A stretch of DNA of 64,000 nt, from the NCBI RefSeq assembly GCF_001879205.1, contig NZ_MLFK01000010.1:1-64000 (forward strand), written 5' to 3'. Shown here piece after piece: positions 35,606 to 44,011 of this stretch (within the stretch, counting starts at the first letter, position 1; every line of letters starts with the position of its first letter). This DNA is from Flavobacterium johnsoniae (GTDB taxonomy: Bacteria > Bacteroidota > Bacteroidia > Flavobacteriales > Flavobacteriaceae). Position numbers and translations under genes: made by a program. The notes beneath the pieces are model-generated. The model saw only the letters and a program-made list of their open reading frames with translations, did no database searches and had not been told where the DNA came from.

Positions 35606-37876
35606 TTACAAAAGAGATTCTTTGGGATCGCAGGGAAAATAAATTTTTATCTCTGTGCCTTCTCCCAATTTTCCAACAGCCTGAATATTGCCTCCTACAG
35701 TCTGCATAATCTTTTTACACAATGCCAGTCCTATTCCGGATCCGGTATATTGATCCTGATTGTGCAGTCGGGTAAAGACTTTAAAAATCGTTTCGGCATA
35801 TTGCTGCTCAAACCCAATTCCGTTATCAGAAAAATTAACCCAGTGGCAGTAAATTTTATTAAGATGCCCTATGAGTTCCGGATCTTTAGAAGCTGTTATT
35901 TTAATAACCGGAAATCGATCAGGCGAGGCATACTTTAATGAGTTTTGTATGATATTAGAAAACAACTGACGCATTAAAAAGTTGAGCGCATACACTTCCG
36001 GAAGGCTTTCGCTCTCAATTACAACATTACTTTCGGTGATATCTTCATTCATCTCAATTATAGTCGCCTGCAAAACTTCATTCAAATCTACTTTTTGCAA
36101 AGCATCTCTGGTGTTTTTTATTCTGGTATACTTCAAAATATCTTCGAGCAAAATTCTCATTCTGCCTGCTGATTTTGATACGCGTACTAAAGAATTAGAA
36201 ACAGAATCCAGCGGAATAACATCAAGCTCTGTAAGCATTTTTGAGGTAATTAACTGAATTTTTCTCAGCGGTTCCTGCAGGTCATGCGTACTAATCCAGT
36301 TGATGTTTTCTAGTTCTGAATTGGTTTCTTTGAGAATTTCACTCTGTGTGCGGTATTTCTCTTCTTCTTCACTTAGCATTATCATCATCAAATGATTATG
36401 AACGCTGTGTGCATAATGGGTTGCCGCATTTATTTCATATTGTTTCCAGATATTGCTTTGATTTTTTATAATCTGTTTCCAAATATTAAATGAATTTCTG
36501 GGATGCAGTCCTGTATTGTCTTTTATAATTGCTTTTTCCGGATCGCCTCCCCAGTTAATTTCAGATATAGTTTCGGGTCTGTACCAGATGATATGGCTAG
36601 CACTATCCAGCGAGTGATAAATTATACCTGCAAAATCTGAGCATTGTTCCATATCCGGAAAATAATCACTCAGTTTATTGGTGGCAAATGTTTTATCAGA
36701 AATACGATCGTTAATTTTTGCTGTTAACCTTACGATCTGTTCATCAGACGGCGTTAAACCATGCGTGTATATTTTATCTTTTATAGAAATAGAAACTCCT
36801 GATGCATTGCAGATCTGCAGCAATTGCGGTGCGGTTATAATAGTTTCTAATGACTCTTCTGAAAGCGGTAATTCTAAACTTGTTAGTTCTTCCAGCGCCA
36901 GCGACGTTTTTCTGGCGTTTACGTTTTCATCATTAGATTGTCTAATATCAATCTGAGATGTTATAAACTGTCCCTGAAGCTTCGCTGCCAATCTAATTTC
37001 GGGCGAAATATTCTTTTTAGAATAATGATGACACGCAATTAATCCCCATAAACGGTCATGATGAATAAGCGAAATAGTAAGTGTAGCCCCTACGCCCATA
37101 TTTTTTAAATATTCGACATGAATTGGCGATGTGCTCCGAAGAATAGAAAGACTCAAATCAAGATTTTTATTCTCTTTATCATCAATCGTAAATATGGGAA
37201 CCGGTTGATAATCAATATCCACAATAAGCCTGAGCTGATTTTTTATATACAGTTCTCTGGCCTGAGGCGGAATATCAGTATGCGGATAATGAAGTCCTAG
37301 AAATGGTTCAAGATCTTCTCTGCAATCTTCGGCAAATACTTCGCCGTTGTACTGCTCATCAAACCTGTAAATCATTACACGGTCGTAACCTGTGATTTTT
37401 CGGGTTCCCTCGGCAACAAGCGCACACAAATCTTTTAGAGAAGTCGTGTTGTTCATCTGTGTTACAAACTGGATTGTCTGAGTATAAACATCAGCGAGTT
37501 TTTCTCGGTCGGGGAATTTTGGTTCAGCTTCTAAAACATAGATATCCTGGCTTTTGTGTATGCTGACCTGAAATAATTTTTCGAGCAGATTAATTTCGAG
37601 CGGAAATACATTCTGAACCTTATCTTTATTGATATAATCTAAAATCTGCTCCTGTGCTTTTGAACCAAAAGCAGTAGTGAAATTCTTCCCCAAAACATCA
37701 GTATGCTGTAAATCGACAAATGAGGAAATATTTGCTGTACAAAAATCTATTTTCCAATCAGGATCAAGACCTATTAAAAAACCATGGGTTTGTATGCTCC
37801 CCGGAATATGTATGGGTTCATGTTCGCAGTTGGTTAGTGTAACAAGATCACGATTGACTATATCTTTAATATTCAT
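35606..37876 (-). CDS. bphP: Bacteriophytochrome histidine kinase
   Basis: The 756-residue protein has PAS (residues about 15-110), GAF (about 135-300), PHY (about 315-490), HisKA (about 515-590) and ATPase (about 625-750) domains. C17 in TLTNCEHEPIHIPGSIQTHG is the biliverdin attachment cysteine, and YPHTDIPPQARELY is the chromophore-pocket DIP motif. LHPRNSF is the PHY-tongue PRxSF, and H531 in ISTHDLQEPLRKIQ is the phosphoacceptor, followed by FSDNGIGFEQ and GSGIGLALCKK. It is a red/far-red light sensor kinase. Translation is coupled to the heme oxygenase gene upstream (TAATG overlap). No response regulator is adjacent, so the output is unknown. Confidence 0.95.
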   Translation of the reverse strand: MNIKDIVNRDLVTLTNCEHEPIHIPGSIQTHGFLIGLDPDWKIDFCTANISSFVDLQHTDVLGKNFTTAFGSKAQEQILDYINKDKVQNVFPLEINLLEKLFQVSIHKSQDIYVLEAEPKFPDREKLADVYTQTIQFVTQMNNTTSLKDLCALVAEGTRKITGYDRVMIYRFDEQYNGEVFAEDCREDLEPFLGLHYPHTDIPPQARELYIKNQLRLIVDIDYQPVPIFTIDDKENKNLDLSLSILRSTSPIHVEYLKNMGVGATLTISLIHHDRLWGLIACHHYSKKNISPEIRLAAKLQGQFITSQIDIRQSNDENVNARKTSLALEELTSLELPLSEESLETIITAPQLLQICNASGVSISIKDKIYTHGLTPSDEQIVRLTAKINDRISDKTFATNKLSDYFPDMEQCSDFAGIIYHSLDSASHIIWYRPETISEINWGGDPEKAIIKDNTGLHPRNSFNIWKQIIKNQSNIWKQYEINAATHYAHSVHNHLMMIMLSEEEEKYRTQSEILKETNSELENINWISTHDLQEPLRKIQLITSKMLTELDVIPLDSVSNSLVRVSKSAGRMRILLEDILKYTRIKNTRDALQKVDLNEVLQATIIEMNEDITESNVVIESESLPEVYALNFLMRQLFSNIIQNSLKYASPDRFPVIKITASKDPELIGHLNKIYCHWVNFSDNGIGFEQQYAETIFKVFTRLHNQDQYTGSGIGLALCKKIMQTVGGNIQAVGKLGEGTEIKIYFPCDPKESLL

Positions 37877-38472
37877 TATTTTTCTATGCTCTCAAAATGA
37901 TTGTAAATACTATCAAAAGCATATACAGCTCCTTCTATGATACTATCTGCACAATTATTATCCTGTTCGTATGCTGCCAGTACATTGAGGAAATTTTTCC
38001 AGTAACTGCCTGTTTTGTCTCCGTAACCTTTAAAATAAGATACACCCTGATCGTTAGAGAGCTCCGGATTGGTTACAATATTTTTTAAAATAAACCTGCC
38101 GCCCAGACTCGAACCTTCAATGACGTAAAATACTCCAAGAGCAAAAGGCACTGTCATATTTGTTTTATCAAAAACTCTATGTGCGGTAGATTTATTGTGG
38201 TGAAGAAATAAAAGATCTTCCTCAATAAGATGTTTCTTTTTTCTGTCGTCTAAATCTTCAATGATACCCGAAAGCAGCGGATAAACAATATCCTCTGTAT
38301 TTTTATGAACATCGTGCATCAGACTTAGATAATGAATATAATCTTCTATTTTCATATCTGGCGATAATATAGATGCCGAAACCGAAAGATTTTCTAATTT
38401 TTTATGAGAATCTGCCGTTTGGGATTTTATATCTGTTAGAAAATCTGACGATAGTAAAGAAGTTGTGCTCAT
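37876..38472 (-). CDS. bphO: Biliverdin-producing heme oxygenase
   Basis: The 198-residue protein is of the HmuO/BphO type: proximal heme ligand H23 in QTADSHKKLE and the distal helix motif EGSSLGGRFI (around residue 120). It cleaves heme to biliverdin, CO and iron and so supplies the chromophore for the phytochrome gene that starts inside its stop codon (TAA and ATG share one base). The overlap and function make this a clear bphO-bphP operon. It is cytosolic. Confidence 0.93.
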   Translation of the reverse strand: MSTTSLLSSDFLTDIKSQTADSHKKLENLSVSASILSPDMKIEDYIHYLSLMHDVHKNTEDIVYPLLSGIIEDLDDRKKKHLIEEDLLFLHHNKSTAHRVFDKTNMTVPFALGVFYVIEGSSLGGRFILKNIVTNPELSNDQGVSYFKGYGDKTGSYWKNFLNVLAAYEQDNNCADSIIEGAVYAFDSIYNHFESIEK

Positions 38473-38536
38473 ATTAAGATAAATATTATTTGGAGTTTAG
38501 GAAGAGTTAAAATAAGTGGTTATTTTTCTCTCAAAA

Positions 38537-38544
38537 CAAATTTA
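38537..38544 (-). promoter_or_regulatory. Candidate -7 box for bphO-bphP
   Basis: Read on the minus strand, TAAATTTG fits TAnnTTTG about 65 nt before the heme oxygenase ATG. The nearest TTG lies only 14 nt further upstream, shorter than usual, so support is partial. Confidence 0.35.
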
Positions 38545-38615
38545 TAAAAAAACATGACCAATTACTTAAAATGCTAAACCAATTTCTTTTCAATTGCGCT
38601 ATTTATCTGCCGAAA

Positions 38616-39254
38616 CTAAAATTCAAAGATTCTTTCAAGCTCAACTATCGTAGTTCCAGATGTAAGAGTCTTAGTAGCTTTTACTAATTTTTCTGCCAAA
38701 AGAGGTGTCGGCATCGGCTTAAATTTCTTAAAAAGACCAATTCCGTTCAGTATACGAATTACCTTGACTGCTATTTTTTCTCCCAATCGGTCTGAATCTT
38801 CCCGTACCAAAGGTCCGGGTCTGAAAATAATATACTGTTCAAAATGAAGTGCCTGAATGTGATCTTCAAGTTTTCCTTTCATTTTAGAATAAAAAACACT
38901 GCTTTGGGCAGAAGCCCCATAGGAAGAAATCAATACAAACGATTTTACATCATTTTGTCTGGCCGCAACAGCAAATGCTGCAGGAATATCAAAGTCAATT
39001 TTCCATTGATTTTCTTTGGACCCGGCTGCTTTTAAAGTTGTTCCGAGGCAGGAAAACAAAACATATCCCGTTATTAAATCTTTGAAAGAATCGATATTTT
39101 CAAAATTGACGATGTGTTCCGTTAATTTAGGATGTTCCTTGCCGGATGATTTCCTTACAAATGTTACCACAGAAGTATACTCCTGATCTTCCAGAAGCTG
39201 TTCTACTAAAAATTTTCCCGTTGAGCCTGTAGCTCCTATTACCAATGCTTTCAT
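38616..39254 (-). CDS. NAD(P)-binding oxidoreductase, atypical SDR
   Basis: This 212-residue Rossmann protein of the NAD(P)H-binding/HTATIP2-like group has the glycine motif GATGSTGKFL (residues 8-17), LFSCLGTTLKAAGS at the NNAG position and SSYGASAQSSVFYSKMKGKLE, with the Y-x-x-x-K pair (YSKMK). It binds NAD(P) and may act as a reductase or regulator. Substrate unknown. It is divergent from the SDR at 39410 across 155 nt that also hold tandem operator-like repeats, so both may share control. Confidence 0.8.
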   Translation of the reverse strand: MKALVIGATGSTGKFLVEQLLEDQEYTSVVTFVRKSSGKEHPKLTEHIVNFENIDSFKDLITGYVLFSCLGTTLKAAGSKENQWKIDFDIPAAFAVAARQNDVKSFVLISSYGASAQSSVFYSKMKGKLEDHIQALHFEQYIIFRPGPLVREDSDRLGEKIAVKVIRILNGIGLFKKFKPMPTPLLAEKLVKATKTLTSGTTIVELERIFEF

Positions 39255-39314
39255 AAAATAACTTTAATAGACTCTTGCGCAGAATTAAAGGTAATAAAAT
39301 TATCCAAAACAGGA

Positions 39315-39382
39315 TGACATTTTAAACAAAGTAAAATTGACGTTTTAAACAAAATCGAAAGCCTGGTGTCTATCTAATTTTG
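39315..39382 (+). promoter_or_regulatory. Tandem direct repeats and -7 box upstream of the SDR gene, likely AraC operator
   Basis: TGACATTTTAAACAAA (39315-39330) and TGACGTTTTAAACAAA (39338-39353) differ at one base and are spaced 23 bp start to start, about two helix turns. A TAATTTTG box follows at 39375-39382, with the second repeat ending where the -33 element would lie. AraC proteins bind such tandem direct repeats next to promoters, and an AraC gene lies just downstream at 40514. Confidence 0.55.
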
Positions 39383-39409
39383 CCTCATAACATTTAAAGT
39401 TTAAATAAA

Positions 39410-40432
39410 ATGGAACAAAATAATTATCAGGGAAAAATGCAAAAACCTTTACATTCCGGTTTTAATGCAAAATCAACAGCAACAGAAGTAATTGAAGGAA
39501 TTGATCTAACCGGAAAAGTTGCCATTGTAACCGGCGGACACACCGGAATTGGACTGGAAACAACCAAAACATTATCTAAAGCGGGAGCGCTTGTTATTGT
39601 GGCTGCACGTGATACTGCAAAAGCACAAAAAAATCTGGAAGGCATTGCTAATGTCGAATTAGAATCTTTAGATTTTATGGATTCTGATTCTATTGATTCC
39701 TTTGCTGCAAAATTTCTCGCATCCGGCAGACCGCTTCACCTTCTTATCAATAATGCCGGTATTATGTGGGTACCGTTACGCAGAGATTCCCGAGGTTATG
39801 AATCTCAACTGGTAACGAATTATCTTGGGCAGTTTCAGCTTACTGCCAGATTGTGGCCGGCACTTAAGCAGGCAAACGGAGCAAGAGTTTTAAACGTATC
39901 TTCTTACGGCCACCAAATGGCGCCATTTGATTTTGATGATCCCAATTTTCTTTATCGCGAATATCAAACACTGCAAGGTTACGGGCAATCGAAAACAGCG
40001 TGCAATTTATTTGCTTTAGAATTAGACAATCGTGCTAAAGATTTCAATGTGAGAGCCTATTCGCTTCATCCTGGAAGTGTTCTCGGCACCGATTTAGGGA
40101 GAGAAGAACCTATCGAATTATTCAAACAAATAGGGACTCACGATCAGGACGGAAACTTAAAACCTGAAGTGGCTGCTTTGTTGAAAACACTTTCTCAGGG
40201 CGCTGCGACAACGGTTTGGTGTGCAACAAGTCCTCTGCTGGAAAATATAGGAGGGGTTTATTGCGAAGATGCTGATATCGCCGAACTGGATTTGGGTAAC
40301 ATCGAACATAAATTTGATGAACCTGAAACAATACGCGGTGTTCAGCCTTATTCGTTAGATCAGGATAATGCTAAAAGATTATGGGATTTAACCGAACGCC
40401 TTTTAGGAGTGTCCTTTGAAATTTGTGAGTAA
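39410..40432 (+). CDS. SDR-family oxidoreductase, retinol-dehydrogenase-like
   Basis: This 340-residue SDR has the cofactor motif TGGHTGIG (residues 41-48), NNAG (about 114-117), S164/S165 in LNVSSYGHQ, and Y191/K195 in YGQSK. The length and the extended C-terminus (GGVYCEDADIAEL) resemble the retinol dehydrogenase/WWOX-like branch, which often reduces hydrophobic carbonyls. It is followed by an AraC-type regulator whose gene starts 81 nt later, behind a perfect inverted repeat. Repeats of the same TTGACG core occur upstream of this gene. Confidence 0.88.
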   Translation: MEQNNYQGKMQKPLHSGFNAKSTATEVIEGIDLTGKVAIVTGGHTGIGLETTKTLSKAGALVIVAARDTAKAQKNLEGIANVELESLDFMDSDSIDSFAAKFLASGRPLHLLINNAGIMWVPLRRDSRGYESQLVTNYLGQFQLTARLWPALKQANGARVLNVSSYGHQMAPFDFDDPNFLYREYQTLQGYGQSKTACNLFALELDNRAKDFNVRAYSLHPGSVLGTDLGREEPIELFKQIGTHDQDGNLKPEVAALLKTLSQGAATTVWCATSPLLENIGGVYCEDADIAELDLGNIEHKFDEPETIRGVQPYSLDQDNAKRLWDLTERLLGVSFEICE

Positions 40433-40448
40433 AAAATCTAAATATAAA

Positions 40449-40500
40449 ATACCGTCAAAAATGCTACCTTTAGTTCTCTTAAAAACAGATTTGACGGTAT
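40449..40500. promoter_or_regulatory. Perfect 11-bp inverted repeat upstream of the AraC gene
   Basis: ATACCGTCAAA (40449-40459) and TTTGACGGTAT (40490-40500) are exact reverse complements with a 30-nt spacer, ending 13 nt before the AraC start. They contain TTGACG, the core also seen in the repeats at 39338. An operator for autoregulation is more likely than a terminator because the loop is long and no T run follows. Confidence 0.45.
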
Positions 40501-40513
40501 ATAATTATTCTAA

Positions 40514-41338
40514 ATGAAACATATCTCAAAATATTTAACTCCGGAAATAAAGCTGTCCTGCTATGAAGATAAATTCTTCAAAACTGATTTGGTATTTGAA
40601 GACCATATGCTGATTTGGTTTATTTCGGGCGAAACCAAAATCATTCAGACTGATGCTGTTTTTACCTTTAAAGCCGGAGATATTTTTTTAATTCCGAGAA
40701 ATCTGCTCGCCACTATTATTAATTATCCTAAAAACGGACAGCCTCATAAAACAGTAGTCATGCATCTATCTGTAAAACGTTTAAAGGAGTTTTATAAAAG
40801 TATTGATTTAAGTGATAAAACTAATACAGAACAAAAAATTATCAGTTATAATAATCACCCGTTATTAGAAAGCTGTATGTCTTCGTTACTGCCTTATTTT
40901 GATGTTGAAGGAGAATTTCCCGAAAATATTGCCTCCTTAAAAATTACCGAAGCTATTAGTATTTTAAGAGAAATTGATAAAGGAATCGACAGTATTCTTG
41001 CCGGTTTTGACGAACCCGGAAAAATCGATTTGATCGATTTTATGCACCGAAATTTTATGTTTAATATGCCAATGGAAAAACTGGGTTATTTAACAGGACG
41101 CAGTTTATCGACTTTTAACAGAGATTTTAAAAAATATTTTAATACAACGCCCCAAAAATGGCTTACTAAAAAAAGGTTAGAACTGGCGCACTATCATTTA
41201 ACCGAAAACAAGAAAAAACCAACCGAAGTTTATTTTGAAGTCGGTTTTGAAAATTTATCCCATTTTTCTTTTGCCTTTAAAAAGCAATTTGGTTATCCCC
41301 CAAACCGGTTAAATAATCAAAAAAAGCTTCACAGTTGA
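40514..41338 (+). CDS. AraC-family transcriptional regulator
   Basis: The 274-residue protein has a cupin-like N-terminal domain (residues about 10-100, FTFKAGDIFLIPRNLLATI) and a C-terminal AraC double HTH (about 170-268, MPMEKLGYLTGRSLSTFNRDF and VYFEVGFENLSHFSFAFKKQFG). It lies downstream of the SDR at 39410, whose promoter carries tandem direct repeats suited to an AraC dimer. It probably activates that gene and controls itself through the inverted repeat in front. Effector unknown. Confidence 0.87.
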   Translation: MKHISKYLTPEIKLSCYEDKFFKTDLVFEDHMLIWFISGETKIIQTDAVFTFKAGDIFLIPRNLLATIINYPKNGQPHKTVVMHLSVKRLKEFYKSIDLSDKTNTEQKIISYNNHPLLESCMSSLLPYFDVEGEFPENIASLKITEAISILREIDKGIDSILAGFDEPGKIDLIDFMHRNFMFNMPMEKLGYLTGRSLSTFNRDFKKYFNTTPQKWLTKKRLELAHYHLTENKKKPTEVYFEVGFENLSHFSFAFKKQFGYPPNRLNNQKKLHS

Positions 41339-41347
41339 AGCTTTTTT
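41321..41347. terminator. Bidirectional terminator overlapping the AraC gene end
   Basis: AAAAAGCTTCA (41321-41331) and TGAAGCTTTTT (41336-41346) form a perfect stem with a 4-nt loop. The AraC stop (41338) is inside it, and the convergent methyltransferase ends at 41348. Confidence 0.8.
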
Positions 41348-42115
41348 TTATGCTTTTATTCCGTAAAGCAAAAGCCGTTTGAAGGAATAAATAGCTGGGA
41401 GTTTAGGAAAACTTACTGCTATTCTTTCTTTGTATGTTTTAATAAAAAGTTCTTTCTGTTCGCCTTCTAATCTTTCGATGTAAGGTATTAAAGCAGAACC
41501 TGAAATAAAGTTATATAAAGTATCATGATCATTGGCAATTATAGGATATACTTTTTGCATAATCTGAATATTTTCAAGCCCTCCGTCAAAAAGCAGCTGG
41601 GCATATTCATCTATGCTTAAAACAGGAGAATCTCTTGTATATCCTTTTAGATACGTTTTAAAAGGTTCTTCGTTTACCAGTTCAATAAGAATTTTGTTGA
41701 GTTTATTTTCAGGCTGCACAGGCATCTGCACTGCAAATTGTCCGTCCCTATTTAAAAGATTAATCAATTTAGGAAATAATGTTCCATGATCATTTGACCA
41801 CTGCAGCGCCGCATTACTAAAAATTAAATCCCATTTTTCGCCTGCATTTAGGGTTTCTTCGGTTGTTGCTTTACGAAAATGCAGCCTCTCTGTCTCGAGG
41901 GATTTTGATTTTTCGAGCATTTCGGCAGAAGAATCTACCCCGAGAAAATGAGCCGCCGGAAATTTATCGGCTAAAATTGCTGTCTGCTCTCCTGTTCCGC
42001 ATCCCAAATCAATAGCTTTCATTCCATTGGCTGGTTTTATTAATGCTGCCAAATCATAAAATGGCTGATAGCGAATGTCTTTAAACTTATTGTATATTTC
42101 TGGATTCCAAGGCAT
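41348..42115 (-). CDS. Class I SAM-dependent methyltransferase, Tam-like
   Basis: This 255-residue enzyme resembles trans-aconitate 2-methyltransferase: the opening MPWNPEIYNKFKDIRYQPFYDL, SAM motif I AIDLGCGTGEQTAIL (residues about 34-48), the acidic loop FLGVDSSAEML and SNAALQWSNDHGTLFPKL. Tam methylates trans-aconitate, an aconitase inhibitor formed spontaneously from cis-aconitate. The similarity supports this class, but substrate identity is an inference. It is alone on its strand between an AraC gene and the orphan tape-measure-like gene. Confidence 0.8.
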   Translation of the reverse strand: MPWNPEIYNKFKDIRYQPFYDLAALIKPANGMKAIDLGCGTGEQTAILADKFPAAHFLGVDSSAEMLEKSKSLETERLHFRKATTEETLNAGEKWDLIFSNAALQWSNDHGTLFPKLINLLNRDGQFAVQMPVQPENKLNKILIELVNEEPFKTYLKGYTRDSPVLSIDEYAQLLFDGGLENIQIMQKVYPIIANDHDTLYNFISGSALIPYIERLEGEQKELFIKTYKERIAVSFPKLPAIYSFKRLLLYGIKA

Positions 42116-42360
42116 TTGAAGTTTTTTTTAAATTTAGAAAAAATGGCTTTTCACATAAAAACCGGTCATTTAACTAAGGTACAAATTTCTAATAAACTTT
42201 ACAGCTTTTGTATTTATTAAATCTTTAACTCTTTCCTTATTTTGACTGCTATTTTTAATTAATTCTAAGTGTTTTTCGTTTTTAGGTATAAATACTCATA
42301 TACAATTACTAAAAGATCTATAATTTTATATCGCTGTAATTAATCAAACCTTACAAATAA

Positions 42361-42897
42361 ATGGAGGCTGTAAAAATGAATCATTTGGTAAAAGAAGGTG
42401 TCTCTGTTAGAAATGCCGGAATTGTATTGCTAAACAGTTATATCCCTATGCTGTTAGAAAGACTTAAATTAATTGAGGATCGACAGTTCGTTAGTATAAA
42501 AGATCAAAAAAAAGCGGTAAAGTATTTACAATATGTGGTTACCGGACTGCCTAATACAGACGAAATTTATTTACCACTCAATAAACTGCTATGCGGTCTT
42601 TCTGTCGACGATAAAGTTCCGGATGAAATCGAGATTTCACAAACAGACAAAATGCTTGTGGACGGGCTCCTAAATGCCGTAATTGGTTATTGGACTGCTA
42701 TTGGAGATTGTTCTATAGACGGCTTTAGAGGTAATTGGCTTGTACGAAACGGTCTTCTTGTTGAATTCGAAGACAAATGGGAACTTACAGTAGAAAAAAG
42801 AGTTTATGATATATTAATTCTCAGGTCTCCTTTTGCTTATTCGGTTATAAAATTTCCGTGGATGGAAAAACCTCTTCATGTTTACTGGAATTTTTAA
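42361..42897 (+). CDS. Orphan protein resembling the C-terminal part of contractile-injection-system tape-measure proteins
   Basis: This 178-residue protein contains a run of features I know from the conserved C-terminal segment of the CIS tape-measure family: VRNAGIVLLNSYIPMLLERL, EDRQFVSIKDQKKAVKYLQ, YVVTGLP, LPLNKLLCGLSVDD, VIGYWTAIGDCSIDGFRGNW, a WELTVEKRVYDILI block and the closing VIKFPWMEKPLHVYW. Those proteins are normally several hundred to over a thousand residues long and encoded inside tail-like gene clusters. Here the segment stands alone with its own ATG and stop, and no sheath, tube, baseplate or ATPase gene is within the window. It may be a relic, or a short stand-alone form. 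The upstream 245 nt are non-coding and A/T-rich. The assignment is from memory of the family. Confidence 0.6.
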   Translation: MEAVKMNHLVKEGVSVRNAGIVLLNSYIPMLLERLKLIEDRQFVSIKDQKKAVKYLQYVVTGLPNTDEIYLPLNKLLCGLSVDDKVPDEIEISQTDKMLVDGLLNAVIGYWTAIGDCSIDGFRGNWLVRNGLLVEFEDKWELTVEKRVYDILILRSPFAYSVIKFPWMEKPLHVYWNF

Positions 42898-42945
42898 ACC
42901 TTTCCTTAGTAAACATTTAAGATTAAAGAGAAGATGGTTTTTAAA

Positions 42946-43641
42946 CTAATCTTGTATAAAAGTTTTTAACGTTCCATCGTCATTAAACTGAATAGAATAT
43001 CTTTCCCGGCTCCCGCTGATAGATGATGGATACCATCGGATTTTATTGTCCCAAATGGATATATACACACTTGTTGCAGGCTTTGCTCCTTCTACTGAAG
43101 CCGCTTTTTCATTGTAGATATCAAAAACTTTAGCCGCATTTGCAAAACTGATCGTTTTAAGAGGCACTAAACGTTTTTGAACGTCATCTCTTATAGACAA
43201 TTGAACAGGTTTAGGCTCAGACCATACCTTATTTTTATACTCATAAGTATCAACATATTTTTTATTTTCGGGATGCTGGAGCATAACATTTATGGTTCCG
43301 TTATTGTAAAAATACAAAGTTGAATAAACATAGATTTCCTTTCCTGAATATTGGGGCAATTGTTTTAGAGCCTCTTCGGCTTTTTTTAATCCGTTTAAAT
43401 CCTTTAACAAATCTGTTGTTTTATTTTCTAAGCTGTTCTGAGCTGCGGCATGTTTTTCAAGAGCTTCATTTACAATTTTCTGAACATCTGCCTGCGGTAC
43501 TTCTGTCTGAACATCAGGAGCTGCTGTTTCTTTGTTTACTATTGAATCATTGGTTTTAAATGTTTCCCTGATACTTTGTGACACCTGTTCGCATCCTAAA
43601 AACAGCGGACAGCAACTTAATATGATAAGTGATTTTCTCAT
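42946..43641 (-). CDS. Hypothetical lipoprotein
   Basis: The 231-residue protein has a lipoprotein signal with C17 in CPLFLGCEQ. A Pro/Glu-rich linker with a helical, probably coiled-coil stretch follows (residues about 50-95, VQKIVNEALEKHAAAQNSLE), and then a beta-rich C-terminal domain (YVYSTLYFYNNGTINVMLQ, YSIQFNDDGTLKTF). No family is recognised. It is last in a minus-strand operon with two small membrane proteins (gap 4 nt to the one upstream), which suggests a joint envelope function that cannot be read further. Confidence 0.7.
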   Translation of the reverse strand: MRKSLIILSCCPLFLGCEQVSQSIRETFKTNDSIVNKETAAPDVQTEVPQADVQKIVNEALEKHAAAQNSLENKTTDLLKDLNGLKKAEEALKQLPQYSGKEIYVYSTLYFYNNGTINVMLQHPENKKYVDTYEYKNKVWSEPKPVQLSIRDDVQKRLVPLKTISFANAAKVFDIYNEKAASVEGAKPATSVYISIWDNKIRWYPSSISGSRERYSIQFNDDGTLKTFIQD

Positions 43642-43645
43642 TCTT

Positions 43646-44011
43646 TTAAATAGTATTTAGATCTGCCGCAAGAGCAATCAAATTTGGATTTTCCGGCAGA
43701 TAAAAAATTTCCAAGTGTTGTTGTTTTGTTATATCGAGTTCTAAAAACCCTACGATTTTCTTTAAGCTGTTTCGATGAACATGATGTTTGTTATCTGTAT
43801 ATTCAAGTTCAAAACGCATCATGGGCTGTTCGTTAATATAAGTTCCGGTCTGGCTCACGCTAATTACTTTTGCCTCGGTTTTTATTCCCTTGAATTTTAT
43901 TGATGCCGAACCGCTATTTAAGCCCGTTAGTTTTCTAAAAATAAACCGAAGCAGATATCGATAGAAAATCAATACTGCAGGACACACAAACAGCGGATGT
44001 CCAAAACTCAT
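43646..44011 (-). CDS. Small membrane-associated protein, DUF3592-like
   Basis: The 121-residue protein has one hydrophobic segment (residues about 5-27) and a soluble beta-rich domain (IKTEAKVISVSQTGTYINE, MMRFELEYTDN, LEIFYLPENPNLI). The pattern of AKVISV...EL.YTD... with a closing YLPENPN resembles DUF3592-type inner-membrane proteins of unknown role. Its start overlaps the stop of the gene upstream by 4 nt (ATGA), so the two are translationally coupled. The fold match is tentative. Confidence 0.65.
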   Translation of the reverse strand: MSFGHPLFVCPAVLIFYRYLLRFIFRKLTGLNSGSASIKFKGIKTEAKVISVSQTGTYINEQPMMRFELEYTDNKHHVHRNSLKKIVGFLELDITKQQHLEIFYLPENPNLIALAADLNTI

